From contig NZ_JOID01000015.1 in NCBI RefSeq assembly GCF_000719865.1, forward strand, positions 62,001-126,000: DNA of 64,000 nucleotides, read 5' to 3'. Below are positions 1-8,192 of this stretch, in pieces. The notes beneath the pieces were generated by a model. The model did not search any database. It saw nothing but the letters and a program-made list of their open reading frames with translations, and had not been told where the DNA came from. Source of the stretch: Streptomyces albus subsp. albus. GTDB taxonomy: Bacteria > Actinomycetota > Actinomycetes > Streptomycetales > Streptomycetaceae. The position numbers and the translations under genes were made by a program. The stretch's first letter is position 1; every line of letters starts with the position of its first letter.

Positions 1-752
1 ACCGTGTCGAGCCCGCCCGTGGCGCCACCGCCGTAGAGGTGCCCGAAGGAGAAGTACGCGTCGCCGGCCTGGCTGCCCTTCGAGGCGGCCTCGGTCAGCT
101 TCCCGAAGCCCCAGTCGAAGTGGGCCATGACGAGGGCGGCCAGCAGCGGCGCCAGCACGACGAAGGCCACGGCCTTGCCGATCTGCAGCACGGTGGCACC
201 GCGCGCGCCGCCGATGGCGGCACAGGTGAGCATGAGCAGCCCGAGCAGCACGGTGCAGGCCGTCTCGCCGAGCTCGCCGGGCAGGCCCAGCAGGGCGGCG
301 GTGATCTCGCCGACCGGCCCCAACTGCGCGACGAGCAGCGGTACGGAGGCCACGAGCGCGGCGAAGGCGGCGGCGCGGCGCGCGGGTACGGACGGGAGTC
401 GGTGGGCGAAGACGTCGCCGAGGGACCGGCCGCCGGCGGCGGGGAGCCGCGCGGCGAGCAGCCGCCCGAAGAGCAGCGGGGACAGGGCGGTGGCCAGGAT
501 GACGGCGATCCCGTCGAATCCGGCGACCGCCACCGTGCCGGTGATGTAGAGGACACCGGCGGCCGAGATGAAGTCGCCGGTGAGGGCGAGACTCTGCCGC
601 TTCGGGTCGTGGACGGTGCCGTTGGTGTGGAACTCGTCGGCGCCCTCGCCGAGATCCTGGCTGGTCCACATGGACAGCAGCAGGCAGCCGAGGACGAAGA
701 GCAGGAAGAAGAGGACCGTGGCGAAGCGGTCCTGGGCCAGGTTCCCGATCAT
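1..752 (-). CDS. Sodium:solute symporter family protein, C-terminus outside window
   Basis: Membrane carrier that probably couples Na+ entry to uptake of a small organic solute such as acetate. About 250 N-terminal residues are in the window. They contain about six hydrophobic helices: residues ~10-28, then a [14 protein letters not shown] stretch typical of TM2 of acetate/proline symporters, and four more. The ATG at 752 is chosen because an in-frame stop lies just upstream and a GAGGGG element precedes it. The 637-base spacer to the divergent phoH-like gene holds its promoter. The substrate cannot be read from this part; the ActP/PutP branch is inferred from the [12 protein letters not shown] motif. 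Confidence 0.8.
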   Translation of the reverse strand, partial: MIGNLAQDRFATVLFFLLFVLGCLLLSMWTSQDLGEGADEFHTNGTVHDPKRQSLALTGDFISAAGVLYITGTVAVAGFDGIAVILATALSPLLFGRLLAARLPAAGGRSLGDVFAHRLPSVPARRAAAFAALVASVPLLVAQLGPVGEITAALLGLPGELGETACTVLLGLLMLTCAAIGGARGATVLQIGKAVAFVVLAPLLAALVMAHFDWGFGKLTEAASKGSQAGDAYFSFGHLYGGGATGGLDT

Positions 753-1389
753 GCGGCGGACCGCCCCTCACGGCCGCGCCGGGTCGCCGGCCGCGCGGGG
801 CGCCCCGCGGGCGGCGGATGCGCGGGGGAGAGGAAGGCGGTGGGGGGAGGGAACACGGGTACTCCAGTGCGAGGGAGGCGCGGACGGTGACGCCGGGGGC
901 CCGGTGCCGCCATCCGGGGCGCAGGCGTCACCCGAGGGGCGAAGGCCGGGAGTTACCGGCGGTACGGGGAGTGTAGGAGTGCGACCGGCAAGCGGACGGA
1001 AACCCCGCACACCCCCGCCGGGGCCGACCGGTATCTCCACGTCCGCGCCACCGGCTCCACAGGACCGGCACCAACTCTCCCGCGATGCGGGGGAAGTGTT
1101 CGTCCCGGTGACGCGCGCATCGGGGCATGGCGTCGCTCCTTCGAGGGAATATCACCTCCAGATCGACGCCCGGGCCACGGGTGTCGAACGCAGCGGGCGG
1201 CTCGGAGGCCGTCCGCCCGGGAGGCCCTTTGCACACGGACGACCGCGCGGAACGACCGGCTCCGGCCGGGCCTTTCGCGGACGGGAGCCGCGGAGGGCCG
1301 GTCTCCGGCCCGTGCAGCGCGGCCGGCACCGGCCCAGTCCCCCGCGACGCCGTCGCACCCCGACCTCATCCGAGGGGGTTCGTCCACCC
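753..1389. promoter_or_regulatory. 637-base divergent intergenic region without a gene
   Basis: Lies between the leftward symporter and the rightward phoH-like gene and must carry both promoters. The only structure I see is a spaced inverted repeat, GGTGACGCC at 886-894 and GGCGTCACC at 924-932, which could be an operator or a weak hairpin. Open frames here are GC-rich shadows without recognisable domains or ribosome sites. Confidence 0.4.
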
Positions 1390-2727
1390 GTGGTGACCAG
1401 CACGAAGCGCCGCCTGAACGACCGGCGCACCTATGTCATCGACACCAGCGTCCTGCTGGCCGACCCGTCCGCCATGACCCGTTTCGAGGAGCACGAAGTC
1501 GTGCTCCCGGTGGTCGTGGTGACGGAACTCGAAGCCAAGCGGCACCACCCGGAACTCGGTTACTTCGCCCGGCAGGCCCTGCGCCTGCTGGACGAGTACC
1601 GGGTCCGCCACGGCCGTCTGGACGCGCCCATTCCGATCGGAGAGCTGGGCGGGACCCTGCGGGTCGAGCTGAACCACTCCGACCCCTCCGTACTGCCGCC
1701 GTCCTTCCTCACCCCGGGCGGCGGACTCGGGTCCAACGACACCCGCATCCTGGCGGTGGCCAGGAACCTCCAGGCCGAGGGGTACGACGTCACGGTCGTC
1801 TCCAAGGACCTGCCGCTGCGGATCAAGGCGTCCTCGGTCGGTCTGCTGGCCGAGGAGTACCGCGCCGAACTCGCCATCACCGACTCCGGCTGGACCGGTA
1901 TGGCGGAGCTGGCCGTCGCTCCGGAGGAGGTGGACGAGCTCTTCGCCGCCGAGAGCGCGTATGTGGCCGAAGCGGAGAAACTACCCGTCCATACCGGCCT
2001 GGTGCTCCAGTCCGAGCGCGGCAAGGCGCTCGGCCGGGTCACCGCGGACGGACGGGTCCGGCTGGTCCGCGGCGACCGGGAGGCCTTCGGCATCCACGGC
2101 CGCAGCGCCGAACAGCGCATCGCGCTCGACATCCTGCTGGACCCGGAGGTCGGCATCGTCTCGATGGGCGGCCGGGCCGGTACGGGCAAGTCGGCGCTGG
2201 CGCTCTGCGCGGGCCTGGAGGCCGTACTGGAGCGCCGGCAGCACCGCAAGGTGATGGTCTTCCGGCCGCTGTACGCGGTGGGCGGGCAGGAGTTGGGCTA
2301 TCTGCCCGGCACCGAGGCCGAGAAGATGGGGCCCTGGGCGCAGGCCGTCTTCGACACCCTGTCCGCGGTGGCCTCGGCCGACGTGATCGAGGAGGTGGTC
2401 GGGCGCGGGATGCTGGAGGTCCTGCCGCTCACGCACATCCGCGGCCGCTCGCTGCACGACGCCTTCGTGATCGTCGACGAGGCGCAGTCGCTGGAGCGCA
2501 ATGTCCTGCTGACCGTGCTGTCCCGGGTGGGCGCCAACTCCCGGGTGGTGCTGACCCATGACGTGGCCCAGCGCGACAATCTGCGGGTCGGCCGGTACGA
2601 CGGTGTGGTCGCCGTCGTCGAGAAGCTGAAGGGGCACCCGCTCTTCGCCCATATCACCCTGAACCGGTCGGAACGCTCGCCGATTGCTGCCCTGGTGACC
2701 GAAATGCTCGAAGAAAGCCACATCTGA
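1390..2727 (+). CDS. PhoH-like PIN-ATPase (PhoH2 type)
   Basis: Cytoplasmic fusion of an N-terminal PIN-type RNase domain and a C-terminal PhoH ATPase, a family linked to RNA unwinding and cleavage. The PIN part opens with [12 protein letters not shown] around residues 15-26, with the conserved Asp. The ATPase part has Walker [13 protein letters not shown] near residues 261-272 and Walker B FVIVDEAQ near 358-365. The product of 445 residues is the usual length. The frame stays open far upstream, but GTG at 1390 is preferred because homology starts there and a GAGGGGG element lies about 9 bases upstream; GTG at 1393 is the alternative. It appears to be transcribed alone and ends at a strong hairpin. 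Confidence 0.93.
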   Translation: MVTSTKRRLNDRRTYVIDTSVLLADPSAMTRFEEHEVVLPVVVVTELEAKRHHPELGYFARQALRLLDEYRVRHGRLDAPIPIGELGGTLRVELNHSDPSVLPPSFLTPGGGLGSNDTRILAVARNLQAEGYDVTVVSKDLPLRIKASSVGLLAEEYRAELAITDSGWTGMAELAVAPEEVDELFAAESAYVAEAEKLPVHTGLVLQSERGKALGRVTADGRVRLVRGDREAFGIHGRSAEQRIALDILLDPEVGIVSMGGRAGTGKSALALCAGLEAVLERRQHRKVMVFRPLYAVGGQELGYLPGTEAEKMGPWAQAVFDTLSAVASADVIEEVVGRGMLEVLPLTHIRGRSLHDAFVIVDEAQSLERNVLLTVLSRVGANSRVVLTHDVAQRDNLRVGRYDGVVAVVEKLKGHPLFAHITLNRSERSPIAALVTEMLEESHI

Positions 2728-2753
2728 CGGCAGTTCAGGGTGCTTGCACCCTC

Positions 2754-2810
2754 TGCGCCACGGCGCCGCGCGCGAAGCCAAGGAGCTTAGCGCCGCGGCG
2801 TCGTGGCGCA
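2754..2810 (+). terminator. Hairpin terminator after the phoH-like gene
   Basis: Arms 2754-2770 and 2794-2810 pair over 17 bases with a single G-U wobble around a 23-base loop, starting 26 bases after the phoH stop. There is no long T tract, as is usual for Streptomyces terminators. Confidence 0.7.
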
Positions 2811-3200
2811 CCTCCTTTTCCGATAAAAAGAGAGCGCAAACACGATGTGAGCTTTCCCACGCAACGGGGAATTGCCTCAACGCGTCGGCTTCCGGCAGGG
2901 TGTGGGTTCTGTCAGGCCCCGCGTACGGCACCACGAGCACCATCCCCCGGGAACGCCTTCGGGCCGGGACCGGGAAGCGGAGCACACCGGACCCGGTGCG
3001 CGCCGCCAGAATTGAAGAGCGCCGCCGTACGCCGCCCGAGCACCACGCGGAACTCCCCCAGGGGAGGACGCACCGGGTCCGCGCCCCCCGTGACCAGCCG
3101 GCCCCCCGCACTTCGGGGGAGCCGGATGATGGGGGCCAGTGCCAGGGGCACGATTGCGTCCGCGAGGTCACCTAAGCGGGCGATGCTGGAAGGAAACCGT
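2811..3200. promoter_or_regulatory. Long leader region of the lytic transglycosylase-like gene
   Basis: About 390 bases without a convincing gene. It starts with a locally AT-rich stretch (2817-2845, several A runs), a plausible promoter, followed by GC-rich sequence up to the ribosome site GGAAGGAAA at 3188-3196. A long untranslated leader is possible. I looked for the conserved blocks of the c-di-AMP (ydaO) riboswitch often found before cell-wall hydrolase genes and did not find them. Confidence 0.35.
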
Positions 3201-3908
3201 GTGAGCCGGATTTCGGTCCGGGGATTCGCCGTGGCGTCCGCCACCGCGGTCACCACCGTCGGCGCTGTCGTCGGTGTGGCCTCGGGCGGCACTCAGACTT
3301 CGACCGAACCGGTCGAGGCCACCGCTGCCGACGCGACGCTCCTCGCAGACATACCCGCCGGGAATCACGCCCAGGCGCAGACCGCTTCCCTGACGCAGCA
3401 GGCGGACGCCCAGTCCCTCGCTGCTGAGACGGAGGCGCAGAAGTCCGCTGAGGAAGCCGCACGCAAGCAGGCGGCGAAGGACGCGGCGGCCAAGAAGGCC
3501 GAGGCCGAGAAGGCTGCCGCGGAGAAGCGCGCCAAGGAGCGCGACGAGGCGGAGGCCAAGGCCGCCCGCTCCGAGGAGCGCGCCGACGCCTCCTCCTTCG
3601 GGGTCCAGAGCTCGTACACCGTCGCCGAGGTCCAGGCCATGGCGCGGCAGATGGTTCCCGCGGACCAGTTCCAGTGCTTCAGCAACATCGTGGACCACGA
3701 GAGCAGCTGGAACTACAAGGCGACGAACCCCTCCTCGGGCGCCTACGGTCTCGTCCAGGCGCTGCCGGCCGGCAAGATGGCCTCCGCCGGTGCCGACTGG
3801 CAGACCAATCCGGCCACCCAGATCAAGTGGGGCCTCGGCTACATGAACGACCGCTACGGCAGCCCGTGCGGCGCCTGGGAGTTCTGGCAGGCCAACAACT
3901 GGTACTAG
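3201..3908 (+). CDS. Secreted lytic transglycosylase-like (SLT/lysozyme-fold) protein
   Basis: Predicted peptidoglycan-cleaving enzyme acting outside the membrane. GTG at 3201 follows GGAAGGAAA with good spacing; ATG at 3183 is a weaker option. Residues ~1-35 form an export signal (basic start, Ala/Val-rich core). Residues ~50-130 are an Ala/Lys/Glu-rich coiled coil, and the C-terminal ~80 residues are the transglycosylase-like domain. The domain shows DHESSWNYKA with the presumed catalytic Glu, the SGAYGLVQALP block that follows it in this fold, and a terminal WEFWQANNWY. The 235-residue length fits the Streptomyces secreted family. The gene stands alone after a long leader, so post-transcriptional control is possible. 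Confidence 0.85.
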   Translation: MSRISVRGFAVASATAVTTVGAVVGVASGGTQTSTEPVEATAADATLLADIPAGNHAQAQTASLTQQADAQSLAAETEAQKSAEEAARKQAAKDAAAKKAEAEKAAAEKRAKERDEAEAKAARSEERADASSFGVQSSYTVAEVQAMARQMVPADQFQCFSNIVDHESSWNYKATNPSSGAYGLVQALPAGKMASAGADWQTNPATQIKWGLGYMNDRYGSPCGAWEFWQANNWY

Positions 3909-4036
3909 CCCTCACGGGCGCGTACCCGCCCAACTCACCACGTGTGGCCTCCGGTCCCCGTTCCCGCGGGCCGGGGGCCACACGCGTGTAACGTCATTCC
4001 GACTGCCTCGGGGGAACCGGGGGAAGTGGGAGTGAT

Positions 4037-5539
4037 ATGTCGAGACTGCCTGACTGGCTCGGGGACGCGGGTTCCGGGCTGACGAAGATCGCCGCCCGGA
4101 TGAAGGAACGCCGGGCCCGCGCGGAGGAGCGCGCCGCCGAGGCTGGGGAGGCCGAGGCCGCCGCGCACGCCGACGGCGGTGATCCCGTCGGTACTCCCGC
4201 GCCGGTGCCGGCCGGAGCCGGGCGGGCCGCGGGGGGCGAGGACGCCGCGGGGCAGGGCGTTCTGGTGCCACCCCCGCCCCCGTACGCGCCCGCCGTCGCC
4301 GCACACCGCGATCCGGCGGCCGCCGTGCCCTGGAGCATGCGGGTGGCGGCCGAGGTCGGCTGGCGGCTGCTGGTGCTGGCCGGCACGCTCTGGGTGCTGA
4401 TGCGGGTCATCAGCACCGTGCGGCTGGTGGTGCTCGCCTTCGTCGTCGCCCTGCTGATCACCGCGCTGCTCCAGCCGACGGTGGCCCGGCTCCGCAAACG
4501 CGGCCTGCCGCGCGGCCTCGCCACGGCCGTCACCTTCATCACCGGCTTCGTCGTCATGGGCCTGGTGGGCTGGTTCGTGGTCTGGCAGGTCATGGAGAAC
4601 ATCGACAATCTCTCCGGACAACTCCAGGACGGCATCCAGGAGTTGAAGAAGTGGCTGCTCAACAGCCCCTTCCATGTGACCGAGGCGCAGATCAACGACA
4701 TCGCCCAGAACCTCAGTGACGCGGTCGGCACCAACACCGAGGCCATCACCTCCGCCGGCCTGGAGGGCGTCACCGTCGTCATCGAGGTGGTCTCCGGGCT
4801 GCTGCTCGCCATGTTCTCCACCCTCTTCCTGCTCTACGACGGCCGCAGGATCTGGGAGTGGCTGCTGAAGCTGGTACCGGCTCCGGCGCGCGACGGAGTG
4901 GCGGGCGCCGGGCCGCGCGCCTGGCTCACCCTCACCGCCTACGTGCGCGGCACCGTGCTGGTGGCCCTGATCGACGCCGTGTTCATCGGCATCGGGATCT
5001 ACTTCCTCGATGTGCCGATGGCGGTGCCGCTGGCCGTCATCATCTTCCTCAGCGCGTTCGTGCCCCTGGTGGGCGCGGTGGTCTCCGGGGCGCTCGCGGT
5101 GGTCATCGCCATCGTCACCAACGGGGTGTTCACCGCTTTCATGGTGCTGCTGGTGGTCCTGGCGGTGCAGCAGCTCGAGGGTCATGTGCTGCAGCCGTTC
5201 ATCCTGGGCCGCGCCGTCCGGGTGCATCCGCTGGCCGTGGTCCTGGCGGTCACGGCGGGCAGTCTGATCGCGGGCATCGGCGGCGCGGTGGTGGCGGTGC
5301 CGCTGGTGGCCGTCACGAATACGGTCGTCGGCTACCTCTACCGGCACGCGGAACGACGGGCCGTCGCGCAGGCGGCACTGGGACGCAGCGTCACCGCGGT
5401 CCCGGCGGGGACGGCGGTGGCGCGGGCTGCGCGGGCGGGGGAGACGCCCTCGGGCGAGGGGGCCGGAAGGCCGCCGTCCGAGGAGGGGACACCGCCGCCG
5501 TCCGACCCGCCGCGTCCGCCGGACCGGCCCGCCGGCTGA
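4037..5539 (+). CDS. AI-2E family transporter (UPF0118)
   Basis: Polytopic inner-membrane protein of the TqsA/PerM-like exporter family; the substrate of the actinobacterial branch is unknown. Residues ~1-105 are a disordered Ala/Glu/Pro-rich cytoplasmic extension. A core with about eight membrane helices follows, split by a large soluble loop (~185-255) as in the family, and the tail after residue ~440 is again Pro-rich. The late core contains GHVLQPFILGRAVRVHPL, the family's conserved P-x3-G block. ATG at 4037 is preceded by GGGAGTG. The gene is monocistronic and ends at a perfect 25-base-pair hairpin. Confidence 0.88.
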   Translation: MSRLPDWLGDAGSGLTKIAARMKERRARAEERAAEAGEAEAAAHADGGDPVGTPAPVPAGAGRAAGGEDAAGQGVLVPPPPPYAPAVAAHRDPAAAVPWSMRVAAEVGWRLLVLAGTLWVLMRVISTVRLVVLAFVVALLITALLQPTVARLRKRGLPRGLATAVTFITGFVVMGLVGWFVVWQVMENIDNLSGQLQDGIQELKKWLLNSPFHVTEAQINDIAQNLSDAVGTNTEAITSAGLEGVTVVIEVVSGLLLAMFSTLFLLYDGRRIWEWLLKLVPAPARDGVAGAGPRAWLTLTAYVRGTVLVALIDAVFIGIGIYFLDVPMAVPLAVIIFLSAFVPLVGAVVSGALAVVIAIVTNGVFTAFMVLLVVLAVQQLEGHVLQPFILGRAVRVHPLAVVLAVTAGSLIAGIGGAVVAVPLVAVTNTVVGYLYRHAERRAVAQAALGRSVTAVPAGTAVARAARAGETPSGEGAGRPPSEEGTPPPSDPPRPPDRPAG

Positions 5540-5550
5540 CCGGCTGTCCC

Positions 5551-5605
5551 GGACACGACGGAGGGCGCCCCCACCGGGATGGTGGGGGCGCCCTCCGTCG
5601 TGTCC
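5551..5605. terminator. Perfect 25-bp bidirectional terminator
   Basis: Arms 5551-5575 and 5581-5605 are exact reverse complements around a 5-base loop. The hairpin sits between the convergent AI-2E transporter and ahpD, so it probably ends transcription from both sides. Confidence 0.88.
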
Positions 5606-5677
5606 GCCTGCCGCGCTCCGCGGGGCCGGCGCCCGGGTCCCGCCCGCGGCCGGTACCGCCGCGGCGCGGTGGCCGGA

Positions 5678-6214
5678 TCAGAGCTCGGCCAGGACCTCTT
5701 CGGCGTCCAGCGTCGCGGCGACGGCCTGGATCACCGAGGCGATCTTGAAGGCCTCCTGGACCGTCTCCCGGTCCACGCCGCCCTTGCGCACGACCTGCTC
5801 GTGCGAGTCGAGGCAGGCGCCGCAGCCGTTGATCGCGGAGACGGCGAGCGACCAGAGCTCGAAGTCGGTCTTCTCGACGCCCGGGTTGCCGATGACGTTC
5901 ATCCGCAGGCCCGCGCGCATCGTGCCGTACTCCGGGTCCGACAGCAGGTGCCGGGTGCGGTAGTAGACGTTGTTCATCGCCATGATGGCGGCGGCCGCCT
6001 TGGCGGCGGTGTACGCCTCGGGCTTGAGGTACGGCCGGGCCTCCGGCTCCAGCTCGCGCAGCACGCGCGGGGAGCGCGAGGCGATCGCGCAGGCCAGCAC
6101 GGTGCCCCAGAGCTGCTGCTGCGGGAGGTCGGAGTTACCGATGACCGAGCCGAGGTTCAGCTTCAGGTCCTTGGCGTAGTCCGGGAGAGCGGACTTCAGC
6201 GTGTCCAGTGCCAT
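5678..6214 (-). CDS. ahpD: Alkyl hydroperoxidase AhpD
   Basis: Supplies electrons to AhpC and has peroxidase activity of its own. In actinobacteria AhpD is recycled through lipoamide-linked dehydrogenase partners. The product of 178 residues is full length. The redox site CGACLDSH places the two cysteines at 131 and 134 and the histidine at 138, and Glu119 fits the proton-relay residue. Its ATG lies 6 bases after the ahpC stop, so the two genes form an operon read leftward from the oxyR divide. Confidence 0.96.
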   Translation of the reverse strand: MALDTLKSALPDYAKDLKLNLGSVIGNSDLPQQQLWGTVLACAIASRSPRVLRELEPEARPYLKPEAYTAAKAAAAIMAMNNVYYRTRHLLSDPEYGTMRAGLRMNVIGNPGVEKTDFELWSLAVSAINGCGACLDSHEQVVRKGGVDRETVQEAFKIASVIQAVAATLDAEEVLAEL

Positions 6215-6220
6215 GCCGGA

Positions 6221-6775
6221 TCACTCACCCGAGAGGAGCTTGACCGGGTCCAGGGTCTCTTCGCCCTGCTTCCAGTTGCACGGGCAGAGCTCGTCGGTCT
6301 GCAGGGCGTCGAGCACCCGCAGGACCTCCTTGGGGTTACGGCCGACGGAGCCGGCGGTCACCATGGTGAACTGGATCTCGTTGTTCGGGTCCACGATGAA
6401 CACGGCGCGCTGCGCGTAGCCGTCCTCGCCCTCGACGCCGCAGTCGCGCATCAGCTCGTGCTTGGGGTCGGCGAGCATCGGGAAGGGCAGGTCGCGCAGG
6501 TCGGCGTGGTCCTTGCGCCAGGCGTGGTGCACGAACTCGGAGTCACCGGAGACACCCAGGATCTGCGCGTCGCGGTCGGCGAACTCGTCGTTCAGCTTGC
6601 CGAAGGCGGCGATCTCGGTGGGACAGACGAAGGTGAAGTCCTTCGGCCAGAAGAAGACGACGCGCCACTTGCCCTCGTAGGTCTTGTGGTTGATCTGCGC
6701 GAAGGCCTTGTCCGCGTCGAGGTCGACACAGGCGGTCAGGTCGTAGGTGGGGAACTGGTCACCGACGGTGAGCAC
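6221..6775 (-). CDS. ahpC: Peroxiredoxin AhpC
   Basis: Typical 2-Cys peroxiredoxin reducing H2O2 and organic peroxides in the cytoplasm. The peroxidatic cysteine is Cys51 in FTFVCPTE. The C-terminal DELCPCNW carries cysteines 164 and 166, the resolving site. At 184 residues it has normal family length. It is the first gene of the ahpC-ahpD operon and is divergent from oxyR. The ~150-base spacer carries two palindromes suited to OxyR binding, so peroxide induction is very likely. Confidence 0.97.
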   Translation of the reverse strand: MLTVGDQFPTYDLTACVDLDADKAFAQINHKTYEGKWRVVFFWPKDFTFVCPTEIAAFGKLNDEFADRDAQILGVSGDSEFVHHAWRKDHADLRDLPFPMLADPKHELMRDCGVEGEDGYAQRAVFIVDPNNEIQFTMVTAGSVGRNPKEVLRVLDALQTDELCPCNWKQGEETLDPVKLLSGE

Positions 6776-6846
6776 GAGATCTCCTTGCGAAGGTGGAAAG
6801 CACCTTTTGGGTACTTTCCTGTGGGTTGGACGTGCCTCACCTTTTC

Positions 6847-6905
6847 ATAGCCGCTATTGATCAAAGAAATCGACACACGGCGGCATATTGATAGGCTCCA
6901 CCTAT
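6847..6905. promoter_or_regulatory. Candidate OxyR operators between ahpC and oxyR
   Basis: Two short palindromes lie in the locally AT-rich divide: ATAGC-C-GCTAT at 6847-6857, nearer ahpC, and ATAGG-N5-CCTAT at 6891-6905, which also fits the LysR-type T-N11-A rule. The second is only 20 bases before the oxyR start, suggesting autoregulation; the first is placed to act on ahpC. Binding is inferred from position and symmetry. Confidence 0.65.
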
Positions 6906-6925
6906 TGACAGGAGGAGGGTGAACG

Positions 6926-7900
6926 GTGTCCGCGGTACGAGGACTCGGGCGCAACGGCGCACGTCAGCCAACTCTCGCGCAACTGCGGGCCTTTGCCGCC
7001 GTGGCCGAGCAACTGCACTTCCGCGACGCGGCCGCTGACATCGGCATGAGCCAACCCGCGCTCTCCGGCGCCGTGTCCGCGCTGGAGGAGGTGCTCGGGG
7101 TGCGGCTCCTGGAGCGTACGACACGCAAGGTGCTGCTGACACCCGCCGGGGCCCGGCTGGCCGGGCGGGCCCGTACGGTCCTGGAGTCCGTCGGCGCGTT
7201 CCTGGAGGAGGCCGAGGCGGCGCGGGCACCGTTCACCGGCACGCTGCGCTTCGGTGTGATCCCGACCGTGGCGCCGTACCTGCTGCCCGCGGTGCTGCGG
7301 CTGGTCCGCGACCGCTACCCGCAGCTGGAGCTGGAGGTGCACGAGGAACAGACCGCCTCCCTGCTGCACGGGCTCGGCCGGGGCCGGCTGGACCTGCTGC
7401 TGCTCGCGGTGCCCCTCGGCGCCACCGGGGTGACCGAACTCCCGCTCTTCGAGGAGGACTTCGTACTCGTCACCCCGCGTGAACACCGGCTCGCCGGCCG
7501 CTCCGGCATCCCCCGGAAGGCGCTGCGCGACGTCGACCTCCTGCTGCTGGACGAAGGCCACTGCCTGCGCGACCAGGCGTTGGACGTCTGCCGGGAGGCG
7601 GGCCGCGAGGACGGCGCGCGGGCCGCCACCAGCGCGGCCGGGCTCTCCACCCTCGTCCAGCTCGTCGCCGGCGGCCTCGGCGTCACGCTGCTGCCGCGCA
7701 CCGCGCTGGGGGTCGAGACCGGCCGCTCCACGCGGCTGGCGACCGGCTGCTTCGCGGACCCGGCGCCGTCCCGCCGGATAGCGCTGGCCATGCGGTCCGG
7801 CGCGGCCCGGCAGGAGGAGTTCGAGGCCTTCGCGGAGGCACTGCGCGAGGCGCTCACGGAACTCCCGGTCCGCATCCTGCCGGCGCCGGCGGGGGCGTAA
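6926..7900 (+). CDS. oxyR: LysR-type peroxide sensor OxyR
   Basis: Transcriptional activator of the peroxide response. The N-terminal winged HTH covers residues ~15-75 (LAQLRAFAAVAEQLHFRDAAA) and the LysR effector domain follows from ~105. Cys213 and Cys222 in GHCLRDQALDVC have the same 9-residue spacing as the redox pair of E. coli OxyR, so disulfide sensing is likely intact. GTG at 6926 follows GGAGGAGGG. Divergent from ahpC-ahpD, its expected main target. It ends before a perfect 23-bp hairpin. Confidence 0.95.
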   Translation: MSAVRGLGRNGARQPTLAQLRAFAAVAEQLHFRDAAADIGMSQPALSGAVSALEEVLGVRLLERTTRKVLLTPAGARLAGRARTVLESVGAFLEEAEAARAPFTGTLRFGVIPTVAPYLLPAVLRLVRDRYPQLELEVHEEQTASLLHGLGRGRLDLLLLAVPLGATGVTELPLFEEDFVLVTPREHRLAGRSGIPRKALRDVDLLLLDEGHCLRDQALDVCREAGREDGARAATSAAGLSTLVQLVAGGLGVTLLPRTALGVETGRSTRLATGCFADPAPSRRIALAMRSGAARQEEFEAFAEALREALTELPVRILPAPAGA

Positions 7901-7992
7901 CCGCCCGCGCCCCCGCCGGCGGCCGGGGTGGCCCCGCGACGGCTCCCGTCCGGGCCCGCCCCGCCCCGGGCCGGGGAGAGCGCGGCGGAACG

Positions 7993-8045
7993 CGGCACCG
8001 CCCGGTACGCCGTCCCCCCTGTGGACGGCGTACCGGGCGGTGCCG
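7993..8045. terminator. Perfect 23-bp bidirectional terminator
   Basis: Arms 7993-8015 and 8023-8045 are exact reverse complements with a 7-base loop. The hairpin lies between the convergent oxyR and the ABC permease gene. Confidence 0.85.
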
Positions 8046-8192
8046 GTCTCCGCGGGCGCCCGGGCGCGGGTCCGGGCGCGGGCCCAGGGCCGTGCCGGAT
8101 GCCCCTCGCGGGCCCGGCGCTGTGCCCGGGCCGCCGCCCTCCGGCGCCGGTACGGGCGTTCCGGACCTCCCGGACCGCGCCCCGGGCCGGCG

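Noticed and set aside
568..1389. Long N-terminal extension of the PhoH-like protein
   Set aside because: The frame is open but the sequence is Arg/Pro/Gly-rich, overlaps the symporter gene on the other strand, and PhoH homology begins exactly at the GTG near 1390.
2811..3200. c-di-AMP (ydaO) riboswitch in the leader of the lytic transglycosylase-like gene
   Set aside because: The conserved blocks expected for this RNA (such as CAGCTAACC and GGGGTGAATCC) are not present on the sense strand, although the gene type and leader length invited the idea.
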